From NCBI RefSeq assembly GCF_002007205.1, contig NZ_LAZS01000014.1:248001-312000 (forward strand): 64,000 nucleotides of DNA, in the 5' to 3' direction. The DNA is from Ensifer adhaerens. GTDB taxonomy: Bacteria; Pseudomonadota; Alphaproteobacteria; Rhizobiales; Rhizobiaceae. Under the pieces are notes generated by a model that made no database searches, was not told the origin of the DNA, and saw only the letters and a list, made by a program, of their open reading frames with translations. Positions 1-8,949 of the stretch are shown one piece after another (the stretch's first letter is position 1; every line of letters starts with the position of its first letter). The position numbers were made by a program, and so were the translations under genes.

Positions 1-372
1 CACATCCCGGACGTTGCCTGACGCATAGTCCAGAAAGAGGTGCACCTTCGCCGCCGTGCCTTCAGATGCGAGCCTTTTCAGCGTGCGGACATTGTTCTCG
101 TCCATGCCGAGAATAAGGTCGAAATCCCTGAAATCTGCCGCCGCCACCTGGCGGCCGCGCAAGCGCGAAATATCGATGCCGTGCCGTCGCGCCGCTTCTA
201 TCGACCGCCGGTCGGGCGGATCGCCGACATGCCAGGCGCCGGTGCCGGCCGAATCCACATCCAGCGCAGATGCCAATCCCTTTTGCTCAGCCAATGCGCG
301 CAACACGCCCTCGGCCAGCGGCGACCGGCAGATGTTGCCGAGACAAACGAAAAGAACTCTGACCGGTTTCAT
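1..372 (-). CDS. Low-molecular-weight protein tyrosine phosphatase (partial, C-terminus outside window)
   Basis: Reading the minus strand from the ATG at 372 gives an open frame running off the left edge of the window (124 codons). The N-terminus MKPVRVLFVCLGNICRSP carries the CxGNxCRSP phosphate-binding loop of LMW-PTPases (family signature CX5R-S). Further on comes the GTGAWHVGDPPDRRS stretch typical of the family. Enzymes of this family dephosphorylate phosphotyrosine in cytoplasmic proteins; arsenate reductases share the fold, but the loop here is the phosphatase form. The catalytic Asp near the C-terminus (DPY motif) is not in the window. It is divergent from the pterin dehydratase gene. 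The start is the only ATG immediately before the P-loop strand. Confidence 0.88.
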   Translation of the reverse strand, partial: MKPVRVLFVCLGNICRSPLAEGVLRALAEQKGLASALDVDSAGTGAWHVGDPPDRRSIEAARRHGIDISRLRGRQVAAADFRDFDLILGMDENNVRTLKRLASEGTAAKVHLFLDYASGNVRDV

Positions 373-458
373 GCTATTCAGTTTCGAAGGCTGGAGATAG
401 CGGACGCTTATACGCGACAGCTCGGTCTGAGAACAGGCGGATGCGAGGGAGATAGACG

Positions 459-776
459 ATGGCAGCGGAGAAACTGGACGAAGCGACGATTGCCGACAAC
501 CTGCACAAGATGGAAGGCTGGGTGAGAGCCGAAGACGGCAACTCGATCTGGAAGGCGTTCCGCTTCAAGAACTTCGTCGAAGCTTTCGGCTTCATGACCG
601 AATGCGCGATCGTCGCCGAAAAACTCAACCATCACCCGGAATGGTTCAACGTCTACAATCGCGTCGACGTGACGCTGACGACCCATGACGCCGGCGGGTT
701 GACGGAATTCGATTTCAAGCTGGCGGCGCGAATGGACAAGGCGGCCGCCGGCCGCATGCCGGACCATTTGAAATAG
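459..776 (+). CDS. Pterin-4-alpha-carbinolamine dehydratase
   Basis: The 105-residue protein has the normal length for the family (about 95-110). The motif [18 protein letters not shown] contains the paired His-His-Pro-Glu-Trp active-site signature. The enzyme dehydrates 4a-hydroxytetrahydrobiopterin and so recycles the cofactor of aromatic amino acid hydroxylases. No hydroxylase gene lies next to it here, so its partner must be elsewhere, or it may serve another pterin. A GAGGGAG ribosome-binding site sits just upstream of the ATG. It is followed after about 50 nt by the DUF1232 gene on the same strand, which may be cotranscribed. Confidence 0.9.
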   Translation: MAAEKLDEATIADNLHKMEGWVRAEDGNSIWKAFRFKNFVEAFGFMTECAIVAEKLNHHPEWFNVYNRVDVTLTTHDAGGLTEFDFKLAARMDKAAAGRMPDHLK

Positions 777-824
777 GCCCCCCAATCCCCATATTGAAAG
801 CGCTGCAACAGCGGAAGCGGGACG

Positions 825-1202
825 ATGGACGACATCAAGATTGGTGAAATTCTCTTGCCTGGCGAAGAATCCGAGCAGGAGCGCCGGGAAAAGCGCGTGA
901 AGCGCCGCTTCTGGCCGACCTTTCGCCGGGCTGCCCGCCAGATCCCCTTCAGCCGCGATGTGGTCGCGGCCTATTATTGCGCGATCGATCCGAAGACGCC
1001 GACGCGGACCCGCGGCATCCTGCTCGCGGCGCTGGCCTATTTTGTGCTGCCGATCGACATCCTCCCCGATGTGCTGGCGGTCGTCGGCTTCTCGGACGAC
1101 GTCGCCGTTTTGACCGCGGCCTTTGCCGCCATCAGCGGGCAGATCAAGGAAACGCACTACACCAAGGCCGACGAAACGCTGGCCGACACGCCAGAGGGCT
1201 GA
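825..1202 (+). CDS. DUF1232 (YkvA-like) small membrane protein
   Basis: The 125-residue protein has a basic N-terminal half (EQERREKRVKRRFW) and a hydrophobic segment at about residues 62-83 containing LAALAYFVLPIDILPD. The YxLxPIDxxPD core is the signature of DUF1232/YkvA proteins. No biochemical function is established for the family. One weak membrane helix is visible, so membrane association is likely. The gene follows the pterin dehydratase gene closely. In S. meliloti-type genomes the family is usually annotated as hypothetical. Confidence 0.8.
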   Translation: MDDIKIGEILLPGEESEQERREKRVKRRFWPTFRRAARQIPFSRDVVAAYYCAIDPKTPTRTRGILLAALAYFVLPIDILPDVLAVVGFSDDVAVLTAAFAAISGQIKETHYTKADETLADTPEG

Positions 1203-1599
1203 CGCTGGAGACCGACCGTCCGGTTGTGGCGCCCCATTCCCGCCCGAAAGTCAAACTCTTGCCCAATTCTTTGTGACATAGATCTGCAAGTGACGCTGGT
1301 TGCGTGCTTTGGCGCGACTGACGCCATGCAATGGCTTGGGGCAGGAAACCTTCTGGAATGGGCATTCCGAGGCAACGCGCATCCTCAATCGATCCCGGTT
1401 CGGCCAAGACCCGAATCGGCGGTCGAAAGGTACTGTGCGATGGGGCAAACCGCCCCGTTTCGGGGCTAAAGCCGCGGTTTTCGGCCACCGTTGACGGTTT
1501 GGTAACCTGAATTAAGTCAAAACAAATCAAATCATGACTACGCGTCGCCCGTCTGACCTGTTTCGGGTGATCGAAAAGCAAGAAAAGCGGCAGGACCTC
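1203..1599. other. Intergenic region without a supported gene
   Basis: About 400 bp between the DUF1232 gene and the IalB-like gene. Short open frames here lack family character. At 1442-1466 a GC-rich segment can form two mutually exclusive hairpins: GGGGC(1442-1446) with GCCCC(1452-1456), or GCCCCG(1452-1457) with CGGGGC(1461-1466). There is no T-run after either. A TTGACG at about 1491 could be a -35 element for the downstream gene, but no convincing -10 was found at standard spacing. Confidence 0.5.
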
Positions 1600-2103
1600 A
1601 TGTTTGTAAGAAAGATCGCAACCGCAATCGCACTCGTTCTGGCGACCGCCAGCATGGCTGCCGCCCAGTCTCCGACGCGCATCCAGCAGTTCAATGCCTG
1701 GGGCGCCTATTCCTACAATGCCGGCGGCGGCAAGGTCTGCTACGTCCTTTCGGTTCCGAAGGAAAAGAGCCCGGCCGGCGTCGACCACGGCGACATCTTC
1801 TTCCTCGTATCCCAGCGCCCGGGCCAGAACATCAGCTACGAGCCGCAGGCAATGATGGGCTACGCGCTGCAGGAAAATTCCAAGGTCAACGTCGTCATCG
1901 ACGGCCGCACCTTCGTGATGTTCACCAAGGGTAACTCCGCCTGGGTGGAAAACGCAGCCGAGGAGCCCGCGCTCGTCGCCGCGATGAAGAACGGCAAGGC
2001 CATGTCGGTCAACGCCAAGTCGCGCAAGGGCACGGCGACCTCCTACTCCTACTCGCTCTCGGGCATCTCCGCTGCACTAAAGCAGATCGAAGCCTGCAAG
2101 TAA
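1600..2103 (+). CDS. Invasion-associated locus B (IalB)-like periplasmic protein
   Basis: The 167-residue product starts MFVRKIATAIALVLATASMA, a clear Sec signal peptide ending at an AxA site (MAAAQ) near residue 22. The mature part has the pattern WGAYSYNAGGGKVCYVLSVPKE and two distant Cys residues, one at the very C-terminus (IEACK). This fits the IalB family of alphaproteobacteria. In Bartonella IalB is linked to erythrocyte invasion; in free-living rhizobia the role is unknown. The frame opens 22 codons earlier at 1534, but the ATG at 1600 directly begins the signal peptide and has an AGGA upstream. A terminator follows at 2130-2153. Confidence 0.75.
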   Translation: MFVRKIATAIALVLATASMAAAQSPTRIQQFNAWGAYSYNAGGGKVCYVLSVPKEKSPAGVDHGDIFFLVSQRPGQNISYEPQAMMGYALQENSKVNVVIDGRTFVMFTKGNSAWVENAAEEPALVAAMKNGKAMSVNAKSRKGTATSYSYSLSGISAALKQIEACK

Positions 2104-2129
2104 TCACGGGACCAAAAGTCACGCGTAGG

Positions 2130-2153
2130 GGCCGGCTGCAAAGCCGGCCTTTT
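2130..2153 (+). terminator. Rho-independent terminator after the IalB-like gene
   Basis: GGCCGGCT (2130-2137), loop GCAA, then AGCCGGCC (2142-2149), followed by TTTT. The perfect 8-bp stem lies 27 nt after the stop codon. Confidence 0.85.
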
Positions 2154-2331
2154 GCGTTCGAGGAGACCTGCCTCGTGACTCCCGGCCAAAACAATGCTAA
2201 AGCGCGGCCCAACTTGAGAGCCTCCGCGCCCCGATTGGCCGCTTTCGATGGCTCGACCGATTTCAATTCGCGCATCAGGACGATTTCCGGACCCGCTCTC
2301 CGGACGGCCTCTCGCCGTATGACAGGACATC

Positions 2332-3573
2332 ATGAGCATGGCAGCCACTGAAATTCTGAACCGGGTGGAGATCGCCAAGGCACCGCAGGTGCGTGTTGCA
2401 CCGCAGGCCGAGAAGCCGTCGCTGATCGGCCTCCTGCGCGAGGACATGGCAAAGGCGCTCGTCGAAAAAGGCGTGCCGGAGCGCCAGGTCAAGATGCGCG
2501 TCAGCCAGCTCTGGCACTGGCTCTATGTGCGCGGCGTTTCCGACTTCGACCATATGACGAACGTGTCGAAGGACATGCGCGAAATGCTGAAAGAGCATTT
2601 CACCATTGCCCGGCCCGAAATCGTCGAAGAGCAGATCTCGGGCGACGGCACCCGCAAGTGGCTGCTGCGCTTTCCGGCACGCGGCGCCGGCCGCCCGGTC
2701 GAGATCGAAACCGTCTACATTCCCGAAGAAGGCCGCGGCACGCTCTGCATTTCGAGCCAGGTCGGCTGCACCCTCACCTGCTCCTTCTGTCACACCGGCA
2801 CGCAGAAGCTGGTGCGCAACCTGACGGCCGAGGAAATCCTCGCACAGTTGCTGCTTGCCCGCGACCGGCTCGGCGACTTTCCGGAGCGTGACACGCCGCA
2901 GGGCGCGATCGTGCCGGCGGAAGGCCGCAAGATCACCAACATCGTCATGATGGGCATGGGCGAGCCGCTCTACAACTTCGAGCACGTGAAGACCGCCCTT
3001 TTGATCGCGTCCGACGGCGAGGGCCTGTCACTGTCCAAGCGCCGCATCACGCTGTCGACCTCCGGCATCGTGCCTGAGATCTATCGCACCGGCGAGGAAA
3101 TCGGCGTCATGCTGGCGATCTCGCTGCATGCGGTGCGCGACGACCTGCGCGACATGCTGGTGCCGATCAACAAGAAGTACCCGCTGAAGGAGCTGATGGA
3201 TGCCTGCCGCGCCTATCCGGGACTTTCCAACGCCCGCCGCATCACCTTCGAATATGTGATGCTGAAGGACGTCAACGACAGCCTCGAAGACGCCAAGCAA
3301 CTGGTGAAGCTCCTGAAGGGCGTGCCGGCGAAGATCAACCTCATCCCCTTCAACCCCTGGCCCGGCACCAACTACCAGTGTTCGGACTGGGAGCACATCG
3401 AGAAGTTTGCCGACTTCATCAACCAGGCCGGCTATGCCTCGCCGATCCGCACCCCGCGCGGCCGCGACATTCTCGCCGCCTGCGGCCAGCTGAAGTCCGA
3501 ATCCGAGCGCATGCGCAAGGTCGATCGCCTCGCCTTCGAGGCGATGATGATCGCCAATCACGGCGAGGACTGA
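2332..3573 (+). CDS. rlmN: Dual-specificity 23S rRNA/tRNA adenine-C2 methyltransferase RlmN
   Basis: The 413-residue radical-SAM protein carries the CX3CX2C cluster motif as Cys146, Cys150 and Cys153 ([12 protein letters not shown]). The two additional family cysteines are visible: Cys139 in GTLCISS and Cys384 in the C-terminal DILAACGQL. RlmN methylates C2 of A2503 in 23S rRNA and of A37 in some tRNAs, using a methyl-cysteine intermediate. The [10 protein letters not shown] segment binds SAM in this family. It lacks any sign of being Cfr; length and sequence fit RlmN of Rhizobiales. The ATG at 2332 follows an AGGA; the ATG at 2338 is an alternative. The gap to the next gene (145 bp) suggests separate transcription. 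Confidence 0.95.
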   Translation: MSMAATEILNRVEIAKAPQVRVAPQAEKPSLIGLLREDMAKALVEKGVPERQVKMRVSQLWHWLYVRGVSDFDHMTNVSKDMREMLKEHFTIARPEIVEEQISGDGTRKWLLRFPARGAGRPVEIETVYIPEEGRGTLCISSQVGCTLTCSFCHTGTQKLVRNLTAEEILAQLLLARDRLGDFPERDTPQGAIVPAEGRKITNIVMMGMGEPLYNFEHVKTALLIASDGEGLSLSKRRITLSTSGIVPEIYRTGEEIGVMLAISLHAVRDDLRDMLVPINKKYPLKELMDACRAYPGLSNARRITFEYVMLKDVNDSLEDAKQLVKLLKGVPAKINLIPFNPWPGTNYQCSDWEHIEKFADFINQAGYASPIRTPRGRDILAACGQLKSESERMRKVDRLAFEAMMIANHGED

Positions 3574-3718
3574 GGCGCTCAGCCCTCGCGCAGCCGCGGT
3601 TCTTCGGTCCTGGCTCGACACCATCAATGAAGAACTTTGATGAGTGATGCAGTTCCTATCGATTGATTTCATTCTCCCGGTTTCCTAAGAAAGCGGGACA
3701 TCAATAGGAGGACAACCC

Positions 3719-4672
3719 ATGCGCTCACTTCTCATCGCCCTTGCCGCCACGGTGGCATTCACTCTCCCGGCCCGTGCCGATGAGGTGACCGTCGCCGTGA
3801 CGGCGATCGTCGAGCATCCGGCGCTCGATGCCGCCCGCGACGGTGTGAAGGATGCGCTGGCAGCCGCCGGTTACAAGGAAGGCGAGAACCTCAAGTTCCT
3901 CTACGAGTCGGCCCAGGGCAACCCGGCAACGGCAGCCCAGATCGCCCGCCAGTTCGCAGGCGAAGCGCCTGATGTGATCGTGCCGATCTCGACGCCGTCG
4001 GCCCAGGCCGTCGTTTCCTCGACCCGCGACATCCCGGTCGTCTTCACCGCCGTTTCCGATCCGGTCGGCGCGCAGCTGGTCAAGGACATGGACAAGCCCG
4101 GCGGCAACGTCACCGGCCTCTCCGACATGTCGCCGGTTGCCGAGCACGTGGCGCTGATCAAGGAAATCCTGCCGAACGCCAAGTCGATCGGCTACCTCTA
4201 CAACTCCGGTGAAGCCAACTCCGTTTCTCTGCTCGCGGTGCTGAAGACCGAAGCCGAAAAAGCCGGCCTGACCGTGGTCGAATCCGCAGCGACCAAGTCG
4301 GCTGAAGTTCAGGGTGCCGCCCGCGCTCTCGTCGGCCGCGCCGATGCGATCTACGTTCCGACCGACAACACGATCATTTCCGCGCTCGAAGGTGCCGTCG
4401 CCGTCGCCGAAGAAGCCAAGCTGCCGCTCTTCACCGCCGACACGGATTCCGTTGCCCGCGGCTCGCTCGCAGCCCTCGGCTTCAACTACTATGACGTCGG
4501 CAAGCAGACCGGCGACGTGGTCGTTCGCATCCTCAAGGGCGAAAACCCCGGCGACATTGCCGTGAAGGTCGCCGCCGGTTCCGACCTGGTGATCAACAAG
4601 AAGGCCGCCGAGAAGATGGGCGTCACCCTTCCGGAAAGTGTCGTTAAGCGCGCAACGCGCGTCGTTGAATAA
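3719..4672 (+). CDS. ABC transporter substrate-binding protein, TrpX-like (ABC_sub_bind family)
   Basis: The 317-residue product starts with a signal peptide ending at ARADEVTVAV (cleavage after about residue 20). It then has the fold typical of the ABC_sub_bind family: repeated Rossmann-like halves with DVIVPISTPSAQAVV, DIPVVFTAVSDPVGAQLV and PTDNTIISALEG. Members bind small amphipathic ligands; a tryptophan-binding homologue is known in Gram-positive bacteria, but the ligand here cannot be read from sequence. The start has a strong AGGAGG about 8 nt upstream. Permease and ATPase genes follow, and a hairpin at 4713-4737 separates this gene from them, as expected when a binding protein is made in excess. 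Confidence 0.88.
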   Translation: MRSLLIALAATVAFTLPARADEVTVAVTAIVEHPALDAARDGVKDALAAAGYKEGENLKFLYESAQGNPATAAQIARQFAGEAPDVIVPISTPSAQAVVSSTRDIPVVFTAVSDPVGAQLVKDMDKPGGNVTGLSDMSPVAEHVALIKEILPNAKSIGYLYNSGEANSVSLLAVLKTEAEKAGLTVVESAATKSAEVQGAARALVGRADAIYVPTDNTIISALEGAVAVAEEAKLPLFTADTDSVARGSLAALGFNYYDVGKQTGDVVVRILKGENPGDIAVKVAAGSDLVINKKAAEKMGVTLPESVVKRATRVVE

Positions 4673-4712
4673 CGCTTTCGACCTTTTCAGGTTCAAGTTT
4701 GTTGCGTTTTGC

Positions 4713-4737
4713 CCGCCTCCGTTCCATACGGGGGCGG
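4713..4737 (+). promoter_or_regulatory. Intercistronic hairpin between binding-protein and permease genes
   Basis: CCGCCTCCGT (4713-4722), loop TCCAT, ACGGGGGCGG (4728-4737): a 10-bp stem with one G-U pair, not followed by a T-run. It therefore looks like an mRNA-stabilising or processing hairpin rather than a terminator. The arrangement would raise binding-protein mRNA relative to permease mRNA. Confidence 0.65.
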
Positions 4738-4887
4738 TTCGCTATGAGGCCCCGGATCCTTGCGATGCCGGGCCTTCCGAAGTTCTGAGCCGCACCTGCA
4801 CCGTCACGGATGGCGCAATGTGCCAAGCGGGAGCGTCGCGCACATAAGGGACAACCAAGCGCGACAGGTAGAAAAGAGGGTCTGGGG

Positions 4888-5766
4888 TTGAGTCTAATCG
4901 CTTTCTGGGGAGCCGTGGAGCTGGGGCTGGTCTATGCCTTCGTCGCCGTCGGTGTCTTTCTTGCATTCCGGGTTCTCGATTTCCCCGATCTGACCGTCGA
5001 CGGGTCGTTTCCGCTCGGAGCGGCCGTCACCGCGGTCCTGATCATCGCCGGCGTCAACCCGTGGCTTGCCGCCTGCGTGGCGATGGTCGCAGGCGCTGCG
5101 GCCGGCATCGTCACGGCGATGCTCAACGTACGCTTCAAGATCCTCAACCTGCTTGCGTCGATCCTGACGATGATTGCGCTGTTCTCGGTCAACCTGCGCG
5201 TCATGGGCAAGCCGAACGTCGCGCTGATCAACGCCGACACGATGCTGTCACCCTTCTACGGCCTCGGCCTTCGCGACTTCTACGTCCGGCCGCTGTTCAT
5301 CGGCGTGCTCGTCGTCATCGCCGTCATCGTCGTCTGGCGTTTCCTTGAAAGCGATGCCGGCCTTGCGATGCGCGCCACCGGCGCCAATGCCCGCATGGCC
5401 CGCGCGCAAGGCGTCGACACCAACCGCCAGATCTATCTGGGCATGGCGATCTCCAACGCGCTGGTCGCCTTCGGTGGCGCGCTCTTTGCCCAGACCAACG
5501 GCTTTGCCGACGTCACCTCGGGCGTCGGCACCATCGTCGTCGGTCTTGCAGCCGTCATCATCGGCGAGACGCTGCTCGGCGCCCGCGGTATTCTGATCGC
5601 GCTGATCGGCTGCGTGCTCGGCTCGATCCTCTACCGCATCGCGATTCAGCTGGCGCTGTCGACTGACATGCTCGGGCTGCAGGCCTCCGACCTCAACTTC
5701 GTCACCGCGGCGCTCGTTACCTTCGCCCTCGTCCTTCCCCGTCTTCGTCGCGGAGGTGCGGCATGA
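4888..5766 (+). CDS. ABC transporter permease, TrpY-like (BPD_transp_2 type)
   Basis: A hydrophobic protein of about 292 residues with eight or so membrane segments. It includes FLAFRVLDFPDLTVDGSFPL, the conserved first-loop DLTVDGSF motif of permeases that partner ABC_sub_bind proteins, and the EAA-like region NARMARAQGVDTNRQIYLG. I place the start at the TTG at 4888, preceded by AAAAGAGGG at good spacing, giving MSLIAFWGAVELGLVY. An in-frame ATG at 4810 would add 26 polar, basic residues with no family resemblance and overlaps the intercistronic leader. The last 4 nt overlap the ATPase start (ATGA), showing translational coupling. Confidence 0.9.
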   Translation: MSLIAFWGAVELGLVYAFVAVGVFLAFRVLDFPDLTVDGSFPLGAAVTAVLIIAGVNPWLAACVAMVAGAAAGIVTAMLNVRFKILNLLASILTMIALFSVNLRVMGKPNVALINADTMLSPFYGLGLRDFYVRPLFIGVLVVIAVIVVWRFLESDAGLAMRATGANARMARAQGVDTNRQIYLGMAISNALVAFGGALFAQTNGFADVTSGVGTIVVGLAAVIIGETLLGARGILIALIGCVLGSILYRIAIQLALSTDMLGLQASDLNFVTAALVTFALVLPRLRRGGAA

Positions 5767-6557
5767 TCAGCGTCAACAACATCCAGGTCATCTTCGGCAA
5801 GGGTACGCCGCTGCAGAAGCAGGCGCTGAACGGCGTCGACCTGACGATCGAGCAGGGCTCCTTCGTCACCGTCATCGGCTCCAACGGCGCCGGCAAGTCG
5901 ACGCTGCTCGGCGTGCTCGCCGGCGACGTGCTGCCGAGCGCCGGACAGGTGACGATCGGCAAGACCGATGTCACCCGCAAAGGGACTGCCGCACGCGCCG
6001 GCCTCGTCGCCCGCGTCTTCCAGGATCCGCTGACCGGGAGCTGCGGTGCGCTGTCGATCGAGGAGAACCTGGCGCTTGCCGCCAAGCGCGGCGAGGCGCG
6101 TGGCCTTGTTGCCGCGCTCGGTCCCAAGCGCCGCGAGCATTTCCGAGCGCGCATCGCCGAGCTCAATCTCGGGCTTGAAAACCGCATGGGCGATCGCATG
6201 GACCTGCTTTCGGGCGGCCAACGCCAGGCGGTCTCGCTGGTCATGGCGACGCTTGCCGGCTCCGAAGTGCTGCTGCTCGACGAGCACACGGCAGCACTCG
6301 ACCCGGGCATGGCCGAGTTCGTGATGAACCTGACGCAGAAGATCGTCTCCGAGCGCAAGCTCACGACGATGATGGTGACACACTCGATGCGCCAGGCGCT
6401 CGACTACGGCCACCGCACCATCATGCTGCACGGCGGCGAGATCGTTCTCGACGTCGCCGGCGACAGCCGCAAGGAACTGCAGGTCGAGGACCTGATCGCC
6501 ATGTTCCGCCGCATCCGCGGCCAGACGCTCGACGACGATGCGCTGCTGATCGGCTGA
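5763..6557 (+). CDS. ABC transporter ATP-binding protein, TrpZ-like
   Basis: The 264-residue ATPase carries Walker A GSNGAGKST at about residues 40-48, signature LLSGGQRQAVSL at about 149-160, Walker B VLLLDEHTAALDP and the switch His in VTHSMRQAL. The DEHTAALDP form with His after DE is characteristic of the COG1101 branch, which pairs with ABC_sub_bind/COG4120 importers. It powers uptake by the preceding permease. The start overlaps the permease stop by 4 nt. No further gene follows in the operon; a RIME-like repeat begins 31 nt downstream. Confidence 0.92.
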   Translation: MISVNNIQVIFGKGTPLQKQALNGVDLTIEQGSFVTVIGSNGAGKSTLLGVLAGDVLPSAGQVTIGKTDVTRKGTAARAGLVARVFQDPLTGSCGALSIEENLALAAKRGEARGLVAALGPKRREHFRARIAELNLGLENRMGDRMDLLSGGQRQAVSLVMATLAGSEVLLLDEHTAALDPGMAEFVMNLTQKIVSERKLTTMMVTHSMRQALDYGHRTIMLHGGEIVLDVAGDSRKELQVEDLIAMFRRIRGQTLDDDALLIG

Positions 6558-6587
6558 TCGGCGCCTCCTACTTCGGCCTTCGAGGTT

Positions 6588-6807
6588 GCCCCTCATCTGC
6601 CTGCCGGCATCTTCTCCCCGTAGACACGGGGAGAAGAACGCATGCCGCACCGTGATCAGAACATATCTGCGGATCGCATAGCCAGCGATTGGCGGGTCAC
6701 TACTGCGCTTCAGGGCCACTGCAACGGTGGCCATTGGGCGCCGACGATGAGGCGCTTGTTCTTCTCCCCGCCTGCGGGGAGAAGATGCCGGCAGGCAGAT
6801 GAGGGGC
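6588..6807. repeat. RIME-like intergenic palindromic repeat (220 bp)
   Basis: The element ends in perfect 32-bp inverted repeats (6588-6619 and 6776-6807), starting GCCCCTCATCTGCCTGCC and ending with the reverse complement. Inside each end lies a second hairpin of the type CTTCTCCCC...GGGGAGAAG. It sits between the convergent ABC ATPase and LysE genes. Structure, size and the CTTCTCCCC core match the Rhizobium-specific intergenic mosaic elements (RIME) known in Rhizobiaceae. A degenerate relative lies at 37151-37326. It carries no gene. Confidence 0.85.
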
Positions 6808-6819
6808 GAAGCCTTCGGC

Positions 6820-7461
6820 CTACCGCGACGTCGTCATGAAAATCTTCACCGCAAACACCGAGAAGACCCCAGCGAAGCTGAAGTCGAGCGCCCGCATTAC
6901 GCCCTTGTTGCGCTGCAGCCAGGAGGCAAGCCAATCGGCGGTGAAGACCACCAGCATGTTGACCGGCATGCCGATCGCAATGAAGAACAGGCCAAGGAAC
7001 AGGAGCTTGCCGGTAACCGAAGGATCATCGGCGCTGACGAACTGCGGCAGGAAGGTCATGAAGAAGATGATGACCTTGGGGTTCAACAGGTTCACCCAGA
7101 AGCCCGCGGAGATGTTCGCAAGGGCCTTGCCTTCCGTCGCCTCGACCTTCTGGACGGAAATGCTCGAGCCGAAGCGGATTGCCTGCACTGCGAGCCAGAG
7201 CAGATAGGCGGCACCACCGGTCTTGAGGATCGTGAAGGCCGTGGGCGAGGCGGTGATCAGCGCCGAGATACCGAAGGCGACGAGCAGCGTATGGACCACA
7301 ATGCCGAAGCTGGTGCCCAGCACGACAAAGAGTGCGGCCTTCTTGCCCTGCGCGAGCGCCCGGCTGATCGACAGCGTCATGTCCGGGCCGGGCGTAGCCG
7401 CCAGGAGCAGCGTCGCGGGCGCAAAGGTCAGGAGGGTTGGCAGGCTGGGGATGAAGTCCAT
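6820..7461 (-). CDS. LysE/RhtB family amino acid exporter
   Basis: The 213-residue membrane protein has six predicted hydrophobic segments and the family hallmark LLAATPGPDMTLSISRALAQ near residues 19-38. GFWVNLLNPKVIIFFMTFLPQF is the second conserved loop. Members export amino acids or their derivatives across the inner membrane; the substrate is not deducible. The start at 7461 has GAGGAAA upstream. It is convergent with the preceding ABC operon and divergent from argG. It is one of three LysE-type proteins in this window (others at 35070 and 49083), which are not close copies of each other. Confidence 0.9.
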   Translation of the reverse strand: MDFIPSLPTLLTFAPATLLLAATPGPDMTLSISRALAQGKKAALFVVLGTSFGIVVHTLLVAFGISALITASPTAFTILKTGGAAYLLWLAVQAIRFGSSISVQKVEATEGKALANISAGFWVNLLNPKVIIFFMTFLPQFVSADDPSVTGKLLFLGLFFIAIGMPVNMLVVFTADWLASWLQRNKGVMRALDFSFAGVFSVFAVKIFMTTSR

Positions 7462-7632
7462 CGTCGTTTCCTCGGCATAGGTTCATCTCCCCTAATCCCG
7501 CGCCCGCGCTTTTGCCAACGGATTCGCGACATCTGGCGTTCTAATGCTTGTATCCCAGCAGGTTCTGGCTAAAGTGCCGCAGATTTGCACGCGGCATCGC
7601 CGCCCTCCCCCAAGACCAGACGGACGGAAACC

Positions 7633-8850
7633 ATGGCATCGCATAAAGACGTGAAAAAGGTCGTTCTCGCCTATTCGGGCGGTCTCGACACCTCGATCAT
7701 CCTGAAGTGGCTGCAGACCGAACTCGGCGCGGAAGTCGTCACCTTCACCGCCGACCTCGGCCAGGGCGAAGAGCTCGAGCCGGCCCGCAAGAAGGCCGAG
7801 ATGCTCGGCATCAAGGAGATCTACATCGAGGACGTCCGCGAGGAATTCGTCAAGGATTTCGTCTTCCCGATGTTCCGCGCTAATGCCGTCTATGAAGGCG
7901 TCTACCTGCTCGGCACTTCGATCGCCCGCCCGCTGATCTCCAAGCACCTGATCGACATCGCCAAGAAGACCGGCGCAGACGCGATCGCCCATGGCGCCAC
8001 CGGCAAGGGCAACGACCAGGTTCGCTTCGAGCTTTCGGCCTATGCGCTGAACCCGGACATCAAGATCATCGCCCCGTGGCGCGACTGGTCATTCAAGAGC
8101 CGCACCGACCTGCTCGAATTTGCCGAAAAGCACCAGATCCCGGTTGCCAAGGACAAGAAGGGCGAAGCGCCGTTCTCCGTCGACGCCAACCTGCTGCACT
8201 CGTCCTCCGAGGGCAAGGTTCTCGAAGATCCGGCCCTCGAAGCCCCTGAGTACGTGCACATGCGCACGATTTCGCCGGAAGCCGCTCCCGACCAGGCGAC
8301 CGTCATCAAGGTCGGCTTCGAGCGCGGTGACGCCGTTTCGATCAACGGCGTGCGCCTGTCGCCGGCAACCCTGCTTGCCAAGCTCAACGAATACGGCCGC
8401 GACAACGGCATCGGTCGCCTCGATCTCGTCGAGAACCGCTTCGTCGGCATGAAGTCGCGCGGCGTCTACGAAACCCCCGGCGGTACGATCCTGCTCTCCG
8501 CGCACCGTGCGATCGAGAGCATCACGCTCGACCGGGGCGCGGCCCACCTCAAGGACGAGCTGATGCCGCGCTACGCCGAGCTGATCTATTACGGCTTCTG
8601 GTTCTCGCCGGAGCGCGAGATGCTGCAGGCCGCGATCGACAAGAGCCAGGAGCATGTCGAAGGCGAAGTGACGCTGAAGCTCTACAAGGGCAATGTCATG
8701 GTCATCGGCCGCGAGAGCGACAAGTCGCTGTATTCCGACAAGCTGGTCACCTTCGAGGACGACCAGGGCGCCTATGATCAGAAGGACGCCGCCGGCTTCA
8801 TCAAGCTCAACGCGCTGCGCCTGCGCACGCTGGCCGCGCGCAACCGCTAA
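7633..8850 (+). CDS. argG: Argininosuccinate synthase
   Basis: The 405-residue protein begins [20 protein letters not shown], with the SGGLDTS ATP-pyrophosphatase P-loop. Other conserved parts are [18 protein letters not shown] and APWRDWSF. The enzyme joins citrulline and aspartate with ATP to give argininosuccinate in arginine biosynthesis. Length equals that of the short bacterial ArgG class. The frame is open from 7585, but the ATG at 7633 starts the recognised N-terminus. It is monocistronic here, with a strong terminator at 8872-8903. Confidence 0.96.
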   Translation: MASHKDVKKVVLAYSGGLDTSIILKWLQTELGAEVVTFTADLGQGEELEPARKKAEMLGIKEIYIEDVREEFVKDFVFPMFRANAVYEGVYLLGTSIARPLISKHLIDIAKKTGADAIAHGATGKGNDQVRFELSAYALNPDIKIIAPWRDWSFKSRTDLLEFAEKHQIPVAKDKKGEAPFSVDANLLHSSSEGKVLEDPALEAPEYVHMRTISPEAAPDQATVIKVGFERGDAVSINGVRLSPATLLAKLNEYGRDNGIGRLDLVENRFVGMKSRGVYETPGGTILLSAHRAIESITLDRGAAHLKDELMPRYAELIYYGFWFSPEREMLQAAIDKSQEHVEGEVTLKLYKGNVMVIGRESDKSLYSDKLVTFEDDQGAYDQKDAAGFIKLNALRLRTLAARNR

Positions 8851-8871
8851 GACGACGACAGCTTAAAAAGA

Positions 8872-8903
8872 AAGCCTCCGCGACCCGCTCGCGGAGGCTT
8901 TTT
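8872..8903 (+). terminator. Rho-independent terminator of argG
   Basis: AAGCCTCCGCGA (8872-8883), loop CCCGC, TCGCGGAGGCTT (8889-8900), then TTT. A perfect 12-bp stem 21 nt after the argG stop. An A-run on the left flank may make it work also for the leftward MFS gene's opposite end, but that gene is transcribed away from it only at its 3' side. Confidence 0.9.
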
Positions 8904-8949
8904 CGTATGCAGGGCCGAAGGGGTATCCATCCCTTTTCCGCGCGGCGTT

